Shown: positions 26,760-37,582 of the stretch, one piece after another | Layout of the letters: each line of letters begins with the position of its first letter | Position numbering within the stretch: the first letter of the stretch is position 1 | NCBI RefSeq assembly: GCF_041051975.1 | Contig: NZ_CP163435.1 | Coordinates: 744,001 to 808,000, forward strand | Length of the DNA stretch: 64,000 nt | Direction of reading: 5' to 3' | DNA from: Streptomyces sp. R21 | Lineage (GTDB): Bacteria > Actinomycetota > Actinomycetes > Streptomycetales > Streptomycetaceae | Translations under genes and position numbers: made by a program | Notes under the pieces: generated by a model | The model's input: the letters and a program-made list of their open reading frames with translations, nothing else | Databases searched by the model: none | Told to the model about the DNA's origin: nothing

Positions 26760-26934
26760 GGTCCGTTCATTCGGTGGGCGACCTGGCCCTTGAACGGTGC
26801 CCGAGCCCGTCTCCGCAGCACAAGTGAAAAGATCTTCAGGGACCTTTAAGCATCACTGTACAGTCGGGTCCCGTACCGGAATCCCGTGTCGACCGCCCTG
26901 CCATGATCGTCAGGGGAGCGGATACCGTGCGCCC

Positions 26935-27474
26935 ATGTCCGCGTTCATACAGCAACTCCCGGCGCTGATCGGTGTGATCGTCGGTGCCCTCGGCTCGTAT
27001 CTGGTCGTCGTACGCGGTGATCAGGTGAGGTTCCGGCGCGAGCAGGCGGCCCGCTGGGAGGAGCGGCGGCTCGCCGTGTACTCGGAGTACGCGCGGTACC
27101 TCAAGAAGTCCATCACCCTCACCTACCGTGTGGCGTCCCACCTCGGCAACGACCCCCATCCGCACCCCCTCTCCCCCGAGGACGCGGCCCCGCTGCTGGC
27201 CGAGGCCGCCGTGGGCCGGGACCCGGCGGGCGAGGCGCTGCTCCTCCTGGGGAGCGACGAGGTGGTGCAGAAGGCGCGGGAGTGGGTGCTCGTGGTCATC
27301 GAGATGGAGCGCTTCCTCGACGACCGGATCCAGGACCCGGAAGGCTGGCAGGCGCTGCTCGAACGGCAGCGGGCCTCACGGGGGTTGTACTACGCCGCGA
27401 TCCGCCGGGACCTCTCGCTGCCGCCGGGCAACGGCGGCCAATGGTCGGTCCGGCCGCCCGGGGCGAACGCCTGA
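26935..27474 (+). CDS. Membrane-anchored protein of unknown function
   Basis: 179 aa from the ATG at 26935. One hydrophobic segment at the N terminus (LPALIGVIVGALGSYLVVV) is followed by a basic, helical cytosolic domain (RFRREQAARWEERRLAVYSEY). TACCGT lies six bases before the ATG, so the transcript may be leaderless. The frame continues upstream without a plausible start. No family is recognised. Confidence 0.7.
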   Translation: MSAFIQQLPALIGVIVGALGSYLVVVRGDQVRFRREQAARWEERRLAVYSEYARYLKKSITLTYRVASHLGNDPHPHPLSPEDAAPLLAEAAVGRDPAGEALLLLGSDEVVQKAREWVLVVIEMERFLDDRIQDPEGWQALLERQRASRGLYYAAIRRDLSLPPGNGGQWSVRPPGANA

Positions 27475-27500
27475 CTGCAAGCCACCGCGGTGCCGGTGCC

Positions 27501-28415
27501 TCAGCGGTATCCGGTCGCGTCCGCGGGCTTGCCCGCGTCCTGCACTTCGACGAGGTAGCGCCAGGCGTCGGGGCGGCTCCCGTCGCGGTCCGTGAAGCCG
27601 TACGTCCGGGCGAGTTGCCCGCTGGAGAGCGACTCACCGTTCCAGCGGGCCACCTCCGGGTCCCCGGCCAGCGCGGCGACCGCGCGGCCGACGTAGAACG
27701 GTGTTTCGGAGATGCAGAAGTGCGGGACGCGCTCCAGGGCGTCGCGCCAGTTGTCCTCCGTCACGCCGAAGTGGCCGAGCATGATCTCCGAGCGGAGCCA
27801 TCCGGGGGTGAGCGCGACCGCGGTGGCGCCGCGCGGGCCCAGTTCATGGCCGAGGGCGAACGCCATGCGCAGGACGGACGACTTGGCGAGGTCGTAGAAG
27901 AAGGAGACCCGGTAGGTGTCGCGGTTGTACTCGGCGGTTCCGTCGGTCACCTCGACGACGAGGCCGCCGGGGTTGCGCAGCATCAGGGGCAGCGCGTGGT
28001 GGCTGGTGATCGCGTGCGTCTCGACCGCGAGGCGCAGCAGCCGCAGCCCCTTGTCGAGGTCGTGCTCCCACACGGGGGTGTCCCACTCGAAGAGCAGTTC
28101 ACCGCCCCAGATGTCGTTGACCAGGACGTCGAGCCGCCCCTGTTCCTCGGCGATGCGGTCCACGAGGGCGCGGACCTCGGAGGGGACCAGGTGATCGGTG
28201 GGTACGGCGATTCCCTGTCCGCCGGCCGCGGTGACCAGGTCCGCCGTGTCCTCGACGGTCTCCGGGCGGTCGTACTCCGAGCGCCGCGCACGTGTGCTGC
28301 GGCCCGTCACATAGACGGTGGCGCCTGCCGCGCCGAGCTCCACGGCGATTCCGCGTCCCGCTCCCCGTGTCGCCCCGGCGACGAGTGCGACCTTGCCCTC
28401 CAGCGGTCCCGGCAT
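27501..28415 (-). CDS. SDR family oxidoreductase
   Basis: 304 aa from the ATG at 28415, behind GGGAGG. The NAD(P) loop is VALVAGATRGAGRGIAVELG, and VTGRSTR follows the second strand. The usual NNAG is replaced by LVNDIWGG, and the catalytic YxxxK reads FFYDLAKSS. This variant with a tryptophan in the NNAG position is common in a bacterial SDR subgroup of unknown substrate. It lies 155 bases downstream of the ArsR gene on the same strand and could be in its operon. Confidence 0.84.
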   Translation of the reverse strand: MPGPLEGKVALVAGATRGAGRGIAVELGAAGATVYVTGRSTRARRSEYDRPETVEDTADLVTAAGGQGIAVPTDHLVPSEVRALVDRIAEEQGRLDVLVNDIWGGELLFEWDTPVWEHDLDKGLRLLRLAVETHAITSHHALPLMLRNPGGLVVEVTDGTAEYNRDTYRVSFFYDLAKSSVLRMAFALGHELGPRGATAVALTPGWLRSEIMLGHFGVTEDNWRDALERVPHFCISETPFYVGRAVAALAGDPEVARWNGESLSSGQLARTYGFTDRDGSRPDAWRYLVEVQDAGKPADATGYR

Positions 28416-28570
28416 GTCCGGCCTCCCTTGCCCTTGTCCTGTCACCTCGGCCGACGCCGTGTCCGGCGGGGCGAGATGTGGTCCAGGTACGAGGGTGTCG
28501 TGGAAGCCGGACATCTTCTGTCGCCTTTTCGGCGGCTCCCCAGGAGTTCCCACGGGCGGCCGCACGAGGT

Positions 28571-28921
28571 CTACGACGTCGGCCGTGTCCCTCCCCGGGT
28601 GGCCTGGAGGTCGGCGAGGAGTTCGGCCTGCCCGGCCAGCACCCCGGACAGGATTGTCCGCGCGACCTTGAGCAGCTCCGCCACGTGCGGGCTGGTCAGC
28701 GAGTAGTAGACGGTCGAGCCCTCTTTGCGGGTCACGACCAGGTTCGCCCGCCGCAACACCGCCAGCTGCTGCGACAGATGAGCGGGCTCGATCCCCACCT
28801 CGGGCAGCATCTCCGCCACCGCGTGCTCGCGCTCGCTGAGGAGTTCGAGCACCCGGATCCTGGCGGGGTGCCCGAGCGTCTTGAAGAACTCGGCCTTCAG
28901 TTGGTACAGCGGCGTACTCAT
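28571..28921 (-). CDS. ArsR-family winged-helix regulator
   Basis: 116 aa from the ATG at 28921, the point where family similarity (YQLKAEFFKTLGHPARIRVL) starts. The recognition region is EPAHLSQQLAVLRRANLVVT, followed by the wing KEGSTVYYSLT. No ELCVCDL-type metal-binding Cys pair is present, so it probably senses something other than arsenic. It precedes the SDR gene and follows the MBL gene with 193 bases between. Confidence 0.87.
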   Translation of the reverse strand: MSTPLYQLKAEFFKTLGHPARIRVLELLSEREHAVAEMLPEVGIEPAHLSQQLAVLRRANLVVTRKEGSTVYYSLTSPHVAELLKVARTILSGVLAGQAELLADLQATRGGTRPTS

Positions 28922-29114
28922 GGCACGGTCACCTGCCCGCGACGACGGGGCGTACGCACCGGCCCACGGATGGCGCGTCGCCTCGGCGCTCCCCCACCCT
29001 TCGGGCGGGGGGACCCCCATCTCGCTTCGTTCGTCACACACATACGGTCCATCCTCGCCTGTGGGACCCGGGACCCGGGGCCCGGCACCCGCACCACGCT
29101 CGGCGGCCCTGCCA

Positions 29115-29744
29115 TCAGTGCCCCCGCGCGATCCACTCCTCCAGGTGCGGTGCCTCGGCTCCCACGGTGGTGCTCTCGCCGTGTCCCGTGCGTACCACCG
29201 TGTCCGGCGGGAGGGCGAGCAGGCGGTCCCGGATCGAGTCGATGATCGTCGGGAAGTGGGAGTAGGAGCGGCCGGTGGCCCCCGGACCGCCGTGGAAGAG
29301 GGTGTCGCCGGTGAAGACGGTGCCCAGACCTGCGTCGTACAGGCAGACCGCGCCCGGTGCGTGGCCCGGGGTGTGCATGACCGTCAGGTCGGCGCCGGCC
29401 GCCTCGATGACCTGGCCGTCCTTCAGCCAGGCGTCGGGGAGCCGGTCGGGGTGGGACTGCTTCCACAGCGGCAGGTCGTCGGGGTGCAGCCAGATCGTGG
29501 CGCCGGTCCGCTCGGCGAGGGCGGGCGCGGCGTCGATGTGGTCGTTGTGGGCGTGCGTGCAGACGATGGCGGTGAGCCGCCGGTCGCCCACCGCTTCGGC
29601 GATGGCGTCGGCGTCGTGGGCGGCGTCGATGACGATCGCCTCGTGGTCGTCGCCGACGATCCACACGTTGTTGTCGACGTCCCAGGTGCCGCCGTCGAGG
29701 GAGAAGGTGCCGGAGGTGACGAGGTGTTCGATGCGCGTGGTCAT
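29115..29744 (-). CDS. MBL-fold metallo-hydrolase, probably acting on a mycothiol thioester
   Basis: 209 aa. The metallo-beta-lactamase motif is CTHAHNDHIDAAP (HxHxDH), with further ligands in MHTPGHAPGAV and FTGDTLFHGG. The ATG at 29744 overlaps the stop of the upstream mycothiol-dependent dehydrogenase as TGATG, so translation is coupled. The same pairing occurs in mycobacteria, where the MSH-dependent dehydrogenase gene is followed by an MBL gene. A likely job is hydrolysis of S-formylmycothiol to formate and mycothiol in formaldehyde removal, though a glyoxalase II-like role is possible. Confidence 0.85.
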   Translation of the reverse strand: MTTRIEHLVTSGTFSLDGGTWDVDNNVWIVGDDHEAIVIDAAHDADAIAEAVGDRRLTAIVCTHAHNDHIDAAPALAERTGATIWLHPDDLPLWKQSHPDRLPDAWLKDGQVIEAAGADLTVMHTPGHAPGAVCLYDAGLGTVFTGDTLFHGGPGATGRSYSHFPTIIDSIRDRLLALPPDTVVRTGHGESTTVGAEAPHLEEWIARGH

Positions 29745-30829
29745 CACAGCACCACCACCGAGCGCAGGACGTCGCCGTGGTGCATCCGCTCGAAGGCGGG
29801 CTCCACCTCGTCCAGGGCGATCGTCTCGGTCACGAACGCGTCCAGGTCCAGCCGTCCCTGGAGGTGCAGGTCGATGAGCATCGGGAAGTCGCGGGAGGGC
29901 AGGCAGTCGCCGTACCAGGACGACTTGAGGGCTCCGCCGCGTCCGAAGACGTCAAGAAGCGGGAGTTCGAGCTTCATCTCGGGAGTCGGTACGCCGACGA
30001 GGACGACCGTGCCCGCGAGGTCGCGGGCGTAGAACGCCTGCTGGTAGGTCTCCGGGCGGCCGACTGCCTCGATGACGACGTCGGCGCCGAAGCCGCCGGT
30101 CAGTTCGCGGATCGCCTCGACCGGGTCGGTCCCGCGCGAGTTGACGGTGTGCGTCGCGCCGATCTTCTCCGCGGTGGTCAGCTTCCGGTCGTCGATGTCG
30201 ACGGCGATGATCTTCGCCGCGCCGGCCAGCCGGGCCCCGGCGATCGCCGCGTTGCCGACGCCGCCGCAGCCGATGACCGCGACCGAGTCGCCCCGGCCGA
30301 CGTTCCCGGTGTTGATCGCGGCCCCGATGCCGGCCATCACGCCGCAGCCCAGCAGGCCCGCCACCGCCGGGGAGACGGCCGGGTCGACCTTGGTGCACTG
30401 TCCGGCGGCGACCAGGGTCTTCTCGGCGAACGCGCCGATGCCCAGCGCCGGGGACAGCTCGGTGCCGTCCAGCAGCGTCATCCTCTGCTTGGCGTTGTGG
30501 GTGTTGAAGCAGTACCAGGGCCGTCCGCGCAGACAGGCCCGGCAGTTCCCGCACACCGCACGCCAGTTGAGGATCACGAAGTCGCCGGGCGCGACGTCGG
30601 TGACGCCCGCGCCGACCGACTCCACGATGCCGGACGCCTCATGCCCGAGCAGGAACGGGAAGTCGTCGCTGATCCCGCCCTGCTTGTAGTGCAGGTCGGT
30701 GTGGCACACCCCGCACGCCTGGATCTTCACCACGGCTTCGCCGGGCCCCGGATCCGGCACGACGATCGTCTCGACGCGCACCGGCTCGTCCTTGCCCGGT
30801 GCGATCACGCCGCGTACTTCCTGCGCCAT
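29744..30829 (-). CDS. S-(hydroxymethyl)mycothiol dehydrogenase (MSH-dependent formaldehyde dehydrogenase)
   Basis: 361 aa, a zinc-containing class III-type alcohol dehydrogenase. [14 protein letters not shown] gives the catalytic zinc Cys and His, and [12 protein letters not shown] follows. [15 protein letters not shown] carries the structural-zinc cysteines. [17 protein letters not shown] is the NAD loop. The long form with [15 protein letters not shown] and [15 protein letters not shown] matches the actinobacterial mycothiol-dependent enzyme. It oxidises the mycothiol adduct of formaldehyde with NAD+ and may also reduce S-nitrosomycothiol. It is coupled to the MBL gene and lies 138 bases after a CsoR-family regulator gene on the same strand. 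Confidence 0.88.
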   Translation of the reverse strand: MAQEVRGVIAPGKDEPVRVETIVVPDPGPGEAVVKIQACGVCHTDLHYKQGGISDDFPFLLGHEASGIVESVGAGVTDVAPGDFVILNWRAVCGNCRACLRGRPWYCFNTHNAKQRMTLLDGTELSPALGIGAFAEKTLVAAGQCTKVDPAVSPAVAGLLGCGVMAGIGAAINTGNVGRGDSVAVIGCGGVGNAAIAGARLAGAAKIIAVDIDDRKLTTAEKIGATHTVNSRGTDPVEAIRELTGGFGADVVIEAVGRPETYQQAFYARDLAGTVVLVGVPTPEMKLELPLLDVFGRGGALKSSWYGDCLPSRDFPMLIDLHLQGRLDLDAFVTETIALDEVEPAFERMHHGDVLRSVVVL

Positions 30830-30967
30830 GGTGACGAACCCTTCCGTCGGTCCCTGTGAACGCCGACCTGTGCCGGCGCGGCTCTTTCACATGATCCAAG
30901 CGCACTCCATGGATCCCGTGCACATTTTCCGCCGGACGGAAGCCCGAGCAGTACACCCGTGGGGCAC

Positions 30968-32804
<1,837 letters not shown>

Positions 32805-32872
32805 GCGGTTCCCCTCGGGCGCCGTCACCGACGTAGCCTGAACGCTCCACCCCGCATCACCCGAGGAGCGCC

Positions 32873-34627
32873 GTGAGCATCGCTGAGACGGAAGCCGTCC
32901 CTCCCACTTGGCGGTTGCTCCTGGAGTACGTCCGGCCGCACCGGTGGTCGCTGCTCGCGGGCGCGGTTCTGGCACTCGGCACCGGTGTCACCGGGCTGCT
33001 CCTTCCGCTGGTGGCGCGAGGCCTCATCGACGATCTGTCGCACGACCGGCCCATCGCGCGGGCCCTGCTCGGCATGGCGGCGCTGGTGATCACCAACGCG
33101 GCGGTGGGCGCGCTGGGTTCGTATGTGCTGCGGCGCACCGCCGAGTCCGTGGTGCTCGGTGCGCGGCGCGCCCTGTCGTCGTACCTGCTGCGGCTGCGCA
33201 TCCCCGCCGTGGACCGCAGCGAACCGGGCGATCTGATGGCCCGCATCACCTCCGACACCACGCTGCTGCGCGAGGTCACCACCGACTCACTGGTGGGGCT
33301 CGGGACCGGCGGACTCACGCTCGTGGCGACGGTGGTGATGATGGGCCTGGTCGACGTGGTGCTGCTCGGCGTGACGCTGGGCGTGATCCTGTGCGCGGGC
33401 ACCGTGCTCGGGGTCATCGTGCCGCGCATCAACCGGGCGAGCCGGCAGGCGCAGGACGCGGTCGGGGTGATGGGTGCCTCGCTGGAACGGATCCTCGGCG
33501 CGCTGCGCACCGTCAAGGCGTCCGGTGCCGAGCACCGCGAGGAGCAGACCATCCACGCGGCCGCGCAGGAGTCGTGGCGGCAGAGCGTGCGCGCCGCCAA
33601 ATGGTCGGCAGCCGCGGGCAACACGGCCGGTCTTGCGATGCAGATCGCGTTCATCACCGTGCTCGCGGTGGGCGGCGCGCGGGTCGCGACCGGCGCCATC
33701 GACGTGGGCACCCTGGTCGCCTTCCTGCTGTACGTCTTCTATCTGATGTCGCCGATCCAACAGGTCGTCGGCGCGATCACGCAGTACCAGACCGGCTCCG
33801 CGGCGCTCGCCCGCATCCAGGAGGCACTGCGGCTGCCCGCCGAACCCGCGGCCCTGCCCGCGCCGTTGCCGTCCCCCGGCGCCGAACCCGCGACGCTCGC
33901 CTTCGACGACGTCCGCTTCCGGTACGCCGACGATCTTCCGTACGTCCACCACGGCGTGACCTTCGCCGTCCCGGCCCGCGGCATGACCGCGTTCGTCGGA
34001 CCCTCGGGCGCGGGCAAGACCACCGTCTTCTCACTCATCGAGCGGTTCTACGACCCGGAGGCGGGCGCGATAACACTCGACGGGCGGCCGCTGGAGGCCT
34101 GGGACCTGCCCCAACTCCGGTCCGCCATCGGCTATGTGGAGCAGGACGCCCCCGTCCTGTCGGGTTCCCTGCGCGACAACCTGCTGCTGGGCAACCCGGA
34201 GGCCGACGAGGCCGACGTCACGCGTGTCCTCAAGACGACGCGGCTGGACGGCCTGGTGGCCCGGCTGCCGCGCGGCCTCGACACGCTCGTCGGCCACCGC
34301 GGCACCCGGCTGTCCGGCGGCGAGCGCCAGCGCGTCGCCATCGCCCGCGCCCTGCTGCGCCGCCCCCGTCTGCTGCTCCTCGACGAGGCGACATCACAGC
34401 TCGACGCGGTCAACGAGGCCGCGCTGCGCGACACGGTCGCCGATGTCGCCCGTACGACCACGGTTTTGGTGGTCGCCCACCGGCTGTCCACGGTCACGAT
34501 GGCCGACCGTATCGTCGTGATGGACGCGGGCCGCGTCCGCGCGGTGGGCACCCACCGGGAGCTCGTCGCCGCGGACCCGCTCTACGCCGAGCTGGCGGCC
34601 ACGCAGTTCCTCGCCACCGCGGGCTGA
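32873..34627 (+). CDS. ABC exporter (fused membrane and ATPase domains)
   Basis: 584 aa from the GTG at 32873, behind GAGGAG. Six hydrophobic segments span about residues 25-310. The ATPase domain follows with Walker [10 protein letters not shown] (about 377), a Q-loop in [18 protein letters not shown], signature LSGGERQ, Walker [16 protein letters not shown] and the H-loop AHRLSTV. It would work as a homodimer exporting a lipid, drug or peptide. No peptidase domain is present. It is a single gene between the chimeric ORF and a perfect palindrome that probably ends its transcript. Confidence 0.9.
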   Translation: MSIAETEAVPPTWRLLLEYVRPHRWSLLAGAVLALGTGVTGLLLPLVARGLIDDLSHDRPIARALLGMAALVITNAAVGALGSYVLRRTAESVVLGARRALSSYLLRLRIPAVDRSEPGDLMARITSDTTLLREVTTDSLVGLGTGGLTLVATVVMMGLVDVVLLGVTLGVILCAGTVLGVIVPRINRASRQAQDAVGVMGASLERILGALRTVKASGAEHREEQTIHAAAQESWRQSVRAAKWSAAAGNTAGLAMQIAFITVLAVGGARVATGAIDVGTLVAFLLYVFYLMSPIQQVVGAITQYQTGSAALARIQEALRLPAEPAALPAPLPSPGAEPATLAFDDVRFRYADDLPYVHHGVTFAVPARGMTAFVGPSGAGKTTVFSLIERFYDPEAGAITLDGRPLEAWDLPQLRSAIGYVEQDAPVLSGSLRDNLLLGNPEADEADVTRVLKTTRLDGLVARLPRGLDTLVGHRGTRLSGGERQRVAIARALLRRPRLLLLDEATSQLDAVNEAALRDTVADVARTTTVLVVAHRLSTVTMADRIVVMDAGRVRAVGTHRELVAADPLYAELAATQFLATAG

Positions 34628-34719
34628 CGACGCGGGCCGTCGGACGCCGCCGCCGGTTGTTCGTTGAGTGAATATCCATTCACAAAGCTCGACGGTGCTC
34701 CGACCGGACTGCGGGAACG

Positions 34720-34751
34720 CCAAGGGCCCCCGCCGCGGCGGGGGCCCTTGG
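34720..34751. terminator. Perfect 32-base GC palindrome, bidirectional terminator
   Basis: CCAAGGGCCCCCGCCG followed at once by its exact reverse complement. It lies between the stop of the ABC exporter (34627) and the stop of the converging secreted protein (34797). It forms an extremely stable hairpin on either strand without a T tract. Position and symmetry fit a two-way terminator. Confidence 0.7.
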
Positions 34752-34796
34752 GACGTGCCGGCCCCGGCAACCGTGGGACCGTAGGGGATCGGTCGC

Positions 34797-35090
34797 CTAC
34801 TCCATGCCGTCGAGCAGACCGGTGACGGGGGCGGCCAGGTCGGTGACCTGGTGGAGCTGGTCGAGGTCGTTCAGGCGGTTGAGGCCCGCCAGCTGGCCGG
34901 AGACCCGCGGGATCTCCGCCTGGTGCGCCGCGGGAATGTCGCTCACGGCGAGTTCGTCGAGCTGGGCGATCGGGTTGAGCTTGCCGGCGTCCGGGGCCTC
35001 GGAGACCGCCGCGTTCGCCATCGGCGCGGCGAAACCCGCGACACCGACGGCGAGACCAACGGCAGCGACCATACGTCGTGTTGAGATCAT
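34797..35090 (-). CDS. Small secreted protein
   Basis: 97 aa. Signal peptide MISTRRMVAAVGLAVGVAG, with cleavage near ANA (about residue 27). The mature 70 residues contain repeated Leu/Asp-rich helical pieces (LAGLNRLNDLDQLHQVTDLA) and no cysteine. No family is recognised; similar short secreted proteins are frequent in Streptomyces. It is divergent from an NTF2-like gene with 171 bases between. Confidence 0.7.
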   Translation of the reverse strand: MISTRRMVAAVGLAVGVAGFAAPMANAAVSEAPDAGKLNPIAQLDELAVSDIPAAHQAEIPRVSGQLAGLNRLNDLDQLHQVTDLAAPVTGLLDGME

Positions 35091-35261
35091 GCCTTCAGCA
35101 ACGGCGCGGGAGGGCGCGCGGACACGGGCCGCCCCCGCTCCTCACCCGAGAGGCGCATCGGTCTCCTGCGCTTGCCGTGCGCCCTGCGGCGGAGGAGGCT
35201 CGGAGGAGAGGCCCTTCGCGGCCCTCTCCTCGCCGGGCCGCGGCCTTTGAAGGAGGTCACC

Positions 35262-35627
35262 ATGGGCACCTCGGCAGGCCCCGCCTTCGACGTGGAGGCT
35301 CTACGTCAGGGCATCGAAGGACGGCGCGCGGACGCGCTGCTGTCGTTGTACGCCGACGACGCGGAGATTCGCGTCGTGGACCGCAACACCCAGCCCAGCC
35401 ACCCCAAGGTCATGCACGGCCGCGGCGAGATCGGCGAGATGCTCACCGACGTCTACGGCCGGGAAATGACCCACAAGCTGGAGAACTGTGTCATCCAGGG
35501 CGACCGCGTCGCCTTCACCGAGTCCTGCGAATACCCGGACGGCGTGAAGGTGCTGGCCGAGTCGATGATGTCGCTGAAGGACGGGAAGATCGTCCAGCAG
35601 ACGATGCTCCAGGCATGGGACGAGTAG
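35262..35627 (+). CDS. NTF2-like / SnoaL-type protein
   Basis: 121 aa from the ATG at 35262, with AAGGAGGTCACC before it. It has the cone-shaped NTF2 pattern: RQGIEGRRADALLSLYADDA, EIRVVDRNTQPSHPKVMHGR, RVAFTESCEYPDG and SLKDGKIVQQTMLQAW. This family includes polyketide cyclases, ketosteroid isomerase and stand-alone proteins of unknown role. No partner in the neighbourhood fixes a reaction. Confidence 0.8.
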   Translation: MGTSAGPAFDVEALRQGIEGRRADALLSLYADDAEIRVVDRNTQPSHPKVMHGRGEIGEMLTDVYGREMTHKLENCVIQGDRVAFTESCEYPDGVKVLAESMMSLKDGKIVQQTMLQAWDE

Positions 35628-35651
35628 GGAGGAACTGGCCAAAGGTCCAGA

Positions 35652-36245
35652 TCAACTCGCGTGCGAGCTGGACCTTTTCGGCCCGGGCGGTGCTGGGGCG
35701 GTCGCATCCGCGCCGGACTCGGCGGCCACGACCAGTTTCCGCAGCAGGTCGGCGAGTGACCGCTTCTCTTCTTCTGTCAGCACTGCGAGCAGCGCGTTCT
35801 CACCGGCATCCTCCAGCACCACGTGCTGTTCGAAGGCGTCATATCCGGCCTCGGTGAGTCGTACCCGTACGCGACGGCGATCGCCCGAATCGTGCGTGCG
35901 GGTGATCAGTCCCGCCTCCTCCAGCGGGCCGAGCCGGGCCGACAGGGCGCCCCGGGTCAGGCCGAGCAGGTGGTCGGCGAGGTGCGACGGGCTCGCCTCG
36001 TACGGCGGGCCGAGCCGGCGCAGCGCCAGGAGGATCTTGAACTCCCAGTGCCGCAGCCCGTCCGAGTCCAGGGTGTCCCGGCGGGCCTGGGAGGCATGCC
36101 GCGCGAGGATCGCGAGCCGGGCGAAGATCGCCTCCTGGACCGGGTCCATCCAGTCCAGCTCCTTCGACCAGTGCGCGACATGCCGGTCTGCGGAGTCGGC
36201 CGCCGGTGCCGCTGCTGACATCGGTGCCTCGGGCCGGTTCCTCAT
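35652..36245 (-). CDS. MarR-family regulator
   Basis: 197 aa from the ATG at 36245, behind GGAGG. Winged-helix core: LRHWEFKILLALRRLGPPYE, SPSHLADHLLGLTRGALSAR (recognition helix) and LITRTHDSGDRRRVRVRLTEAG (wing). A longer N-terminal region (KELDWMDPVQEAIFARL) resembles actinobacterial MarR-like regulators with an added helix. It is divergent from a TPR-like gene with 91 bases between that contain an AT-rich island. Confidence 0.86.
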   Translation of the reverse strand: MRNRPEAPMSAAAPAADSADRHVAHWSKELDWMDPVQEAIFARLAILARHASQARRDTLDSDGLRHWEFKILLALRRLGPPYEASPSHLADHLLGLTRGALSARLGPLEEAGLITRTHDSGDRRRVRVRLTEAGYDAFEQHVVLEDAGENALLAVLTEEEKRSLADLLRKLVVAAESGADATAPAPPGPKRSSSHAS

Positions 36246-36290
36246 GCGTGCCTCCGGAAGTGGTTCCCTCGGTAGGCAGTTTCGCCGAAG

Positions 36291-36336
36291 AGTAGTTTTC
36301 TTGTGGATAGTTTTTTGGATTACTACCGTCCTCGGC
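36291..36336 (+). promoter_or_regulatory. AT-rich divergent control region and leaderless promoter
   Basis: TTGTGG (36301-36306), a 17-base spacer, TACCGT (36324-36329) and seven bases to the ATG at 36337 make a leaderless promoter for the plus-strand gene, which has no ribosome site. The word TAGTTTT occurs twice (36293-36299 and 36308-36314), 15 bases apart, and GTAGT/ACTAC (36292-36296, 36322-36326) form outer inverted arms. This low-GC patch is the likely MarR binding site. Confidence 0.55.
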
Positions 36337-37197
36337 ATGACGAACACCGCAAGCAATGTCAGCACCCGCGCCGCCGTTCCCCTCGATGAACTCCTTTCGT
36401 CTGCCCGTGCGTTGGGACTGTCCGGCCGCTGGGACCGCGCGGCGCGGCTACTGGACGCCACGGATGTCGCCGAGCCGGGGGCCCGTGCCCGTATCGCGCT
36501 GGTCGCAGCCGAAGTCGCCCTGGAAAGCGACTGGTTCGCCGGGACCGACGCGGCGGGCGCGCGGCTCGACACCGCGGCGAAGCTCCTCGCGGACCCTCGC
36601 CCCGACGACCGGTGGGACCTGGACTTCCTCCGGCTCCGGCACGGCTACCTCGGTCGGATCCGCAGTGGCGGCAGGTTCTGTCCGGGGCCCGCGGGCAAGG
36701 ACCCGGATGCCCTCACCGCCCTCCGGGGGCAGGGCGAGACTCTGCGCGAGCAGGCCCCCGACGAGACGCGCCGAGGCTGGGCCGAGATGTACCTGGGCCT
36801 GATCGCCGACAACCTCTTCGCCGAGAGCGAGGTCGCGGCTCGCCACTTCGCAGCCGCCCTGCGTGCGGGCGAGCCGGGCGACGACCTGCTCTCCCGCGAA
36901 GCGCTGCGGCACCTCGGCGGCCACGACCACGATCACGGCGACCGGGCGCGGGCACTGGAGCGCTGGCGCCGGGCGACCGCGCTGGGCGCCGGGGCCGGAA
37001 CCGTCCCCGGCACGCTCTCGCAGCAGTTGCTGCTGGCGGCCTCGGCCCGCGACGCGGGTGACGAGGCGGGAGCCTCCGCCCTGGCACGGGAGATCGCCCG
37101 CTGGGCAGCGGCCCTCGGCGCCTCGAGCCTCGCGGCACAGGCCGAGGATTTCCTGACCCGGGCGAATCCGACGGCGTCGGCCGCGAGCGACGACTAA
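36337..37197 (+). CDS. TPR-like protein of unknown function
   Basis: 286 aa from the ATG at 36337. It is all helical and built of Ala/Leu/Arg-rich pairs that resemble tetratricopeptide units (LSGRWDRAARLLDATDVAEP, ARARIALVAAEVALESDWFA, DRARALERWRRATALGAGAG), with a GGHDHDHGDR histidine-rich turn near residue 195. No signal peptide. It is probably regulated by the divergent MarR protein. Its stop overlaps the stop of the converging remnant by two bases. Confidence 0.72.
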   Translation: MTNTASNVSTRAAVPLDELLSSARALGLSGRWDRAARLLDATDVAEPGARARIALVAAEVALESDWFAGTDAAGARLDTAAKLLADPRPDDRWDLDFLRLRHGYLGRIRSGGRFCPGPAGKDPDALTALRGQGETLREQAPDETRRGWAEMYLGLIADNLFAESEVAARHFAAALRAGEPGDDLLSREALRHLGGHDHDHGDRARALERWRRATALGAGAGTVPGTLSQQLLLAASARDAGDEAGASALAREIARWAAALGASSLAAQAEDFLTRANPTASAASDD

Positions 37198-37540
37198 CCC
37201 CCTACGGCCGAGTGCGGCCCGGCCCAACCGGTGGCGGCCACCACCTCCCGCGCGATGTCACCGACGGACCGTCCGTCCGTCACCACGCGTACCGTCCCCG
37301 CCTGCGCCCGCCGGTCCAGGAGCCGCGCCTTGCGGACACTGCCCGCCAGCTCCTGCTCCAGTTCCGAGCCGAGTTCCCGGCCGGTCAGACGCTCGCGGGC
37401 CGTGGCGTCGGAGGCCGTGAGCAACACTCGTACGATGCCCACCTCGGGCCCCATGGCGCGCTCGAACATGCCCGCCGCCTCCGGCAGCACACTGGCGGTG
37501 TTCGTGTAGATCAGGCGCCGATATCCGCGCAGGGTGCCAG
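37194..37540 (-). pseudogene. C-terminal remnant of a kinase-like ATP-binding protein
   Basis: The frame reads RRLIYTNTASVLPEAAGMFE, RVLLTASDATARERLTGREL, GSELEQELAGSVRKARLLDR and DIAREVVAATGW. This looks like the C-terminal half of a P-loop nucleotide-kinase-type protein. The N-terminal half with the Walker A loop is missing, and upstream of about 37540 the frame loses protein character and meets the end of the LRV gene. The only internal ATG (37469) would give 91 aa without a ribosome site. Confidence 0.5.
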
Positions 37541-37582
37541 TGGGCGGCCGTCGCACGCGATCGGATATCAGCCCCTCGCCCC

